This document shows, in pieces, positions 55,561 to 58,549 of a stretch of 58,549 nucleotides of DNA. The translations under genes were made by a program, and so were the position numbers. The DNA lies in NCBI GenBank assembly GCA_026260175.1, contig JAKCWW010000427.1:487-59035 (forward strand). The letters are read 5' to 3'. The notes below the pieces were generated by a model. That model saw nothing but the letters and a program-made list of their open reading frames with translations. It did no database searches and was not told where the DNA came from. The stretch's first letter is position 1. Every line of letters starts with the position of its first letter. Source of the DNA: Reticulitermes lucifugus. Its lineage: Eukaryota > Arthropoda > Insecta > Blattodea > Rhinotermitidae.

Positions 55561-55614
55561 TTTTAATATGTACCATTATTTTTTGTTTTTTAATTTTGTG
55601 TAACTCATGATATG

Positions 55615-55661
55615 GGTCCCTGATGATGGTTCCATAATAGGGAACCGAAACATGTTGGACT
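55615..55661 (+). ncRNA. Hammerhead-like ribozyme motif 2 (best candidate)
   Basis: The core CTGATGA (55620-55626) and GAAA (55647-55650) are intact. Stem II is six perfect pairs, GGTTCC (55628-55633) with GGAACC (55641-55646), with one extra U between core and stem. Helix III is the minimal AC-AT-GT hairpin (55650-55655), U at 55656 is the cleavage-site base, and helix I pairs GGTCC (55615-55619) with GGACT (55657-55661), the last pair G-U. All three helices and every core base can be drawn. An extra U at that position has precedent in natural hammerheads. Short helix III points to the dimer-type ribozymes of Penelope-like elements. Confidence 0.65.
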
Positions 55662-55679
55662 GATTTTACTGTAAAAAGA

Positions 55680-56450
55680 AGTTTTACTGTATAATAAATA
55701 AGAAGTGTGAATTTTGTTGGTTTAAGAAATGTGTGAACACGAAGGGTGTTTTAGGGCCTAATTATCGGCTTCAATACTGACCGTGATTTTAACCTTCAGT
55801 TTTCATTAGCTCACTAAGTGCCAACGCCTGCGTCATATACTTGTCACCAAAGAACTGCCCGACAGGCAGAAGGTTGCTTTAGCCGTAAGGCTTGGCAAGT
55901 GCCCGATTTGAGTGTCGACCGGAAAACCAGATATCCTGATCAGTATTTTTGTGTTTTTCCTCAGTATCTCCAAGAAAAATCCGTTATATTACCTAAATTA
56001 ATTCATTAAAATCCATTCAAAAATTTTCTAAACCAATTCATAGCTTTTCGTTCATCCTACCGTTCAAAGATTTGTAGGCTGTGATGCTGACAGCGTCGTA
56101 AAATAAACAAATCACTGCAAGAGAAGACCATGCGCTACGAATGTATAGACACTCAAGTGATTTTCGCGCACAGTAGAATGATAGGTCGACATTTCAAGAG
56201 AACCTGCTACCATATTTTCCACGGCGCCTGAATTTAGCTCAGGTAGATAACAAAACATGGAGACAGCACATTCCTCCGAAATGTCTAAATCTATCATTCT
56301 GCACGGTGCAAACGCGCTGAGGATGATCATTTGGGCAACACCTACCCTGAAACCCTGGAAATTTACAGTACATGGTAATTGGCTGGCTAGTGAACGCTGA
56401 GAAAGGAGGCATTTTTAAATTGACGTAATTTGCAGGTCATGAACATTCAT
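55680..56450. other. No gene recognised; possible SINE remnant at 55815-55990
   Basis: CGACCGGAAAACCAGAT, TTTTTCCTCAGTATCTCC and ATATTACCTAAATTAATTC have the look of a decayed tRNA-derived SINE body. There is no intact A or B box. The 63-codon frame here is incidental. Confidence 0.3.
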
Positions 56451-56454
56451 CCAT

Positions 56455-56961
56455 GCGATAAGCTGGTAACTGTTCTGCGCCGATAAGAGAGGTGGCTGCA
56501 CGCAGCACAGCAGCGGCTCCCCCATACCTTGCTTCTGCCAGTCACACATTCTGCCTGTGACCGAACGGGAGTGTTTGTGTGTTGCTGTTGTTGGCAGCAA
56601 CAGGTTGTCTGCAGTTCACACTGTTGAACATTGTGTGCCGATATGCGTTTGTAAATAGAAATACGAGTATACTTAGCTTTTGGTACTTCTTTCCGATATT
56701 TGAAGCTCAGATTCGCGACATGAGTTTGAAAAAATGTTAAGAATTTATTTTGTAGGAGGGTGTAATATTCTCTTTTGTGTTCCGTTACAAATGTAATTGC
56801 AAGGGCTTATTTTATCGGCGATTTGGAAGAGAAATTTGAGTTGTTATTTTTTCGTGGATATGAAGTTGGCCGTAGCCGTAAAAGTGTGTTTACCCTAAGT
56901 TTTCAGTGATCAGACTCTAATTATTATAATTTCTGGTTGTGAATGTGTTAATTAAAACAAC
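56455..56961 (+). promoter_or_regulatory. Candidate promoter and 5' UTR of first exon 2
   Basis: 56460-56620 is GC- and CpG-richer than the surrounding DNA (TGCGCCGATAAGAGAGG, CACGCAGCACAGCAGCGG, GACCGAACGGGAG) and contains a TTGCTGTTGTTGGCAGCAAC hairpin. GCAGTTCACACTG at 56610 is a weak initiator candidate. Its position a few hundred bases upstream of a good coding first exon suggests a promoter. The exact start cannot be placed. Confidence 0.35.
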
Positions 56962-57067
56962 ATGAGCAGACGGAGAGGCAGCTCGATAAGTTTGGATTCC
57001 CCGGCACTAAATTCACTGGAGTGTTGGGATTATTCGATAGAACTGGAATGTCTTCAGGGACCAGAAG
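56962..57067 (+). CDS. Coding first exon 2 (alternative N-terminus)
   Basis: ATG at 56962 in an AACAAC context opens 35 codons plus one base and ends at GAAG|GTAAGA (GT at 57068). A TAA in frame at 56953 fixes the start. Key residues: MSRRRGSSISLDSPAL at the start (RRRGSS is basophilic-kinase-like, LDSP is a possible proline-directed site), then an acidic/aromatic ECWDYSIELECLQGPE. No signal peptide or membrane segment. Phase 1 matches the exon at 38579, so both could splice to one acceptor beyond this window. The protein is not firmly recognised. A CDR2/centrocortin-like coiled-coil protein, in which an acidic W-containing leader precedes a LAAELGKTLL helix, is a low-confidence guess. Confidence 0.75.
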
Positions 57068-57933
57068 GTAAGACGGATTTATCTAAATATTGGCGCTGAT
57101 GACGCAAAGCTATTTTATCTCAGTAAATTACTTTCACCCCCTGTTTAAGATTTAGGTAAATTAATGCCTGCAGCGGCCTGAAGATCTTAATGCCCAATGT
57201 ATTTTTTCTCCACCTTACACTTCAGAATGTCGATTTTTATAATTTTGTGCTATCTGCGACCATCTGCGGTCACCCATTCTATCTCAGCCTTCTAATCTCT
57301 ACACATATGTAGTAACATATCCTACTATATGCCTCTTTTCAGCCAGAAGTTTATCATGTGTTACGTATACAATATGTTTCTTAAAGATCGTACTTTCTTC
57401 CGCTGCTTTTATTCTTTTGTCTCAGACCCTGGGTCCATGTACCGCCAACTTATAAGTTAATGTTTTTTTTTGTAATTTTAAATGTTTTCTCCTGGACGTT
57501 ACATTGTCAAAGTGGCGTTATATTATTTTACCAGTTTCACTAGATTTGCGTTCTTTATCTCGGTAACACAGATACAACACAACATGTTGAATAGCCTGTT
57601 GTTTTAAATGGAATGTGTAGAGAAAAATCATGGGGTTGTTTTCAGACTTATTTCATCAAATTTTCCATGTTAGTAGAGTTTCGATCCTATTATAAATTTT
57701 TCGCTAAAAGAAATTTGATCAGTTGCAAAGTTCTACTTATCTTTTCTCATTTTGCTTGCATTAGACATGGCAGCTTGCTGCGTATCTGCATTTGATTATG
57801 GGTGTAGCATAGAGTTGTGTTCTCATAAAATGCAGTATATAATTAACTTTCTTCGTCCACATCAACGTGAGTTGTAATACACGCATTTAAAAGAGTAACA
57901 TATTTCGGCACATGTGTGCTATCATGAGACCAC
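57068..57933. other. Start of intron after first exon 2
   Basis: AT-rich intronic sequence with no coding signal. A 60-codon frame at 57613-57795 shows no domain. Confidence 0.5.
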
Positions 57934-57961
57934 TGTGTGTGCGCGTGTGTGCGTGTGTGTG
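57934..57961. repeat. (GT)n microsatellite with GC interruptions
   Basis: GTGTGTGCGCGTGTGTGCG pattern. Confidence 0.9.
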
Positions 57962-58149
57962 ATAATATTTTATATTTAACTGATATAGGTACTTAAAAGT
58001 CACGTTGCTAGAGATGGGTAATCACGTATTGCTGTGCATTTGCCCCTTACACGTGACTGGTACCGTTTATTAATAAATTCATAATTAATAAAACTCTCGC
58101 ATGTTCTGGTGATTTTCCAGTCTTTTCAACCGAATGTCGCAGTATATTG

Positions 58150-58235
58150 TTAGCATGCCAGCCTTACATTCGAGAAGTAAAGGGTTATATTATCTGCCCG
58201 GGGCTTATCGTGACATATTTTCGTGGTTTTCTTCC
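58150..58235 (+). repeat. Possible decayed tRNA-like SINE head
   Basis: TTGTTAGCATGCCAGCCTTA resembles the A box and anticodon region of a tRNA-derived SINE. The expected B box has decayed to GGGTTATATTATC. Confidence 0.35.
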
Positions 58236-58457
58236 GTCCGTCGAATAGAATTCTCAGACTATTGATGATGGGCCACTATCTGTCCTATAAAATTCTGTAG
58301 GACTGTATCACATGTGTAGTGCGTACAAGTGATATGCTATCGTCAGATTAAGTAAGAAGGAAAGGATAAACGTGGCTTGTCCATGTATTCCTGTATTCTA
58401 TTAGTTTGGTACGAGTATTTATATTTAAAATTTCTTGTTTAGTTGCTATCCCCTTCT

Positions 58458-58549
58458 TTGGTATCTCCACCTTGCCGTGGTAGAGAGGCTTGTGAGTTCC
58501 AATGACCCTGAGAGCTAAGCCGGCGGTAGCATTGCTACCAGTAGGGTCT
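58458..58549 (+). mobile_element. 5' end of a non-LTR retrotransposon (runs off right edge)
   Basis: GGTATCTCCACCTTGCCGTG, GTAGAGAGGCTTGTGAGTTC, GAGAGCTAAGCCGGCGGTAG and CTACCAGTAGGGTCT match, in order, the start of a LINE group widespread in arthropods (CACCTTGCCGTGGT-GAG-GGCTTG followed by a CTGGTAGGGTCTCCC block). The element would continue to the right. The clade (RTE/L2-like or other) cannot be decided from 92 bases. Confidence 0.6.

Overview
This is eukaryotic, AT-rich, intron/intergenic-type DNA, most likely from a large-genome insect. A cockroach, termite or other orthopteroid would fit, but that placement is an inference from repeat types and not a proof. There is no bacterial-style gene packing. 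Nearly all long open frames are unconvincing: they are short, lack splice sites, lie in repeats or microsatellites, or show no recognisable domain.

Genes. Two short coding first exons are supported, both on the + strand and both ending in a clean GTAAG donor in phase 1: 38579-38627 (acidic, MDIGDEDDSDERDMLEG) and 56962-57067 (35 codons, starting MSRRRGSS). Each has an A at -3, and each has an in-frame stop upstream that fixes its start. The simplest reading is one gene transcribed left to right with two alternative promoters about 18 kb apart and its common exons beyond the right edge. I cannot name the gene firmly; a CDR2/centrocortin-type coiled-coil protein is a weak guess.

Mobile DNA makes up most of what can be recognised. 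(1) A Penelope-like reverse transcriptase fragment lies at the left edge (1-84, minus). (2) Hammerhead-ribozyme-like cores are present: two with intact core nucleotides (53122-53164 and 55615-55661, plus) and a weaker one at 35346-35409 (minus). (3) A family of foldback repeats, in which two copies of such a repeat face each other, occurs at about 3.9, 10.3, 15.2, 20.0, 50.0 and 53.7 kb, with single arms at 18.2 and 46.6 kb. A different foldback lies at 37.8 kb. (4) A TTAA-flanked, piggyBac-like MITE family has about seven copies, three of them in a row at 47.1-48.1 kb. (5) There are two hAT-like MITEs (7.05-7.29 and 8.11-8.41 kb). (6) Several tRNA-derived SINE families are present, one copy carrying tRNA-like heads at both ends facing inward. 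(7) LINE reverse-transcriptase C-terminal remnants lie at 10.9-11.4, 25.1 and 35.8 kb, and a LINE 5' end runs off the right edge. (8) Two minisatellites (52-bp and ~54-bp units), two blocks of a diverged ~140-bp tandem repeat, and many microsatellites complete the list.

The most interesting signal is the convergence of Penelope-type coding sequence, hammerhead-like terminal repeats and inverted-pair foldbacks. It suggests that ribozyme-bearing Penelope or retrozyme-like elements have seeded this locus and that inverted dimers are a common insertion form. The other stand-out is a perfect 50-bp palindrome at 49102-49151 inside an insertion flanked by a 15-bp direct repeat.
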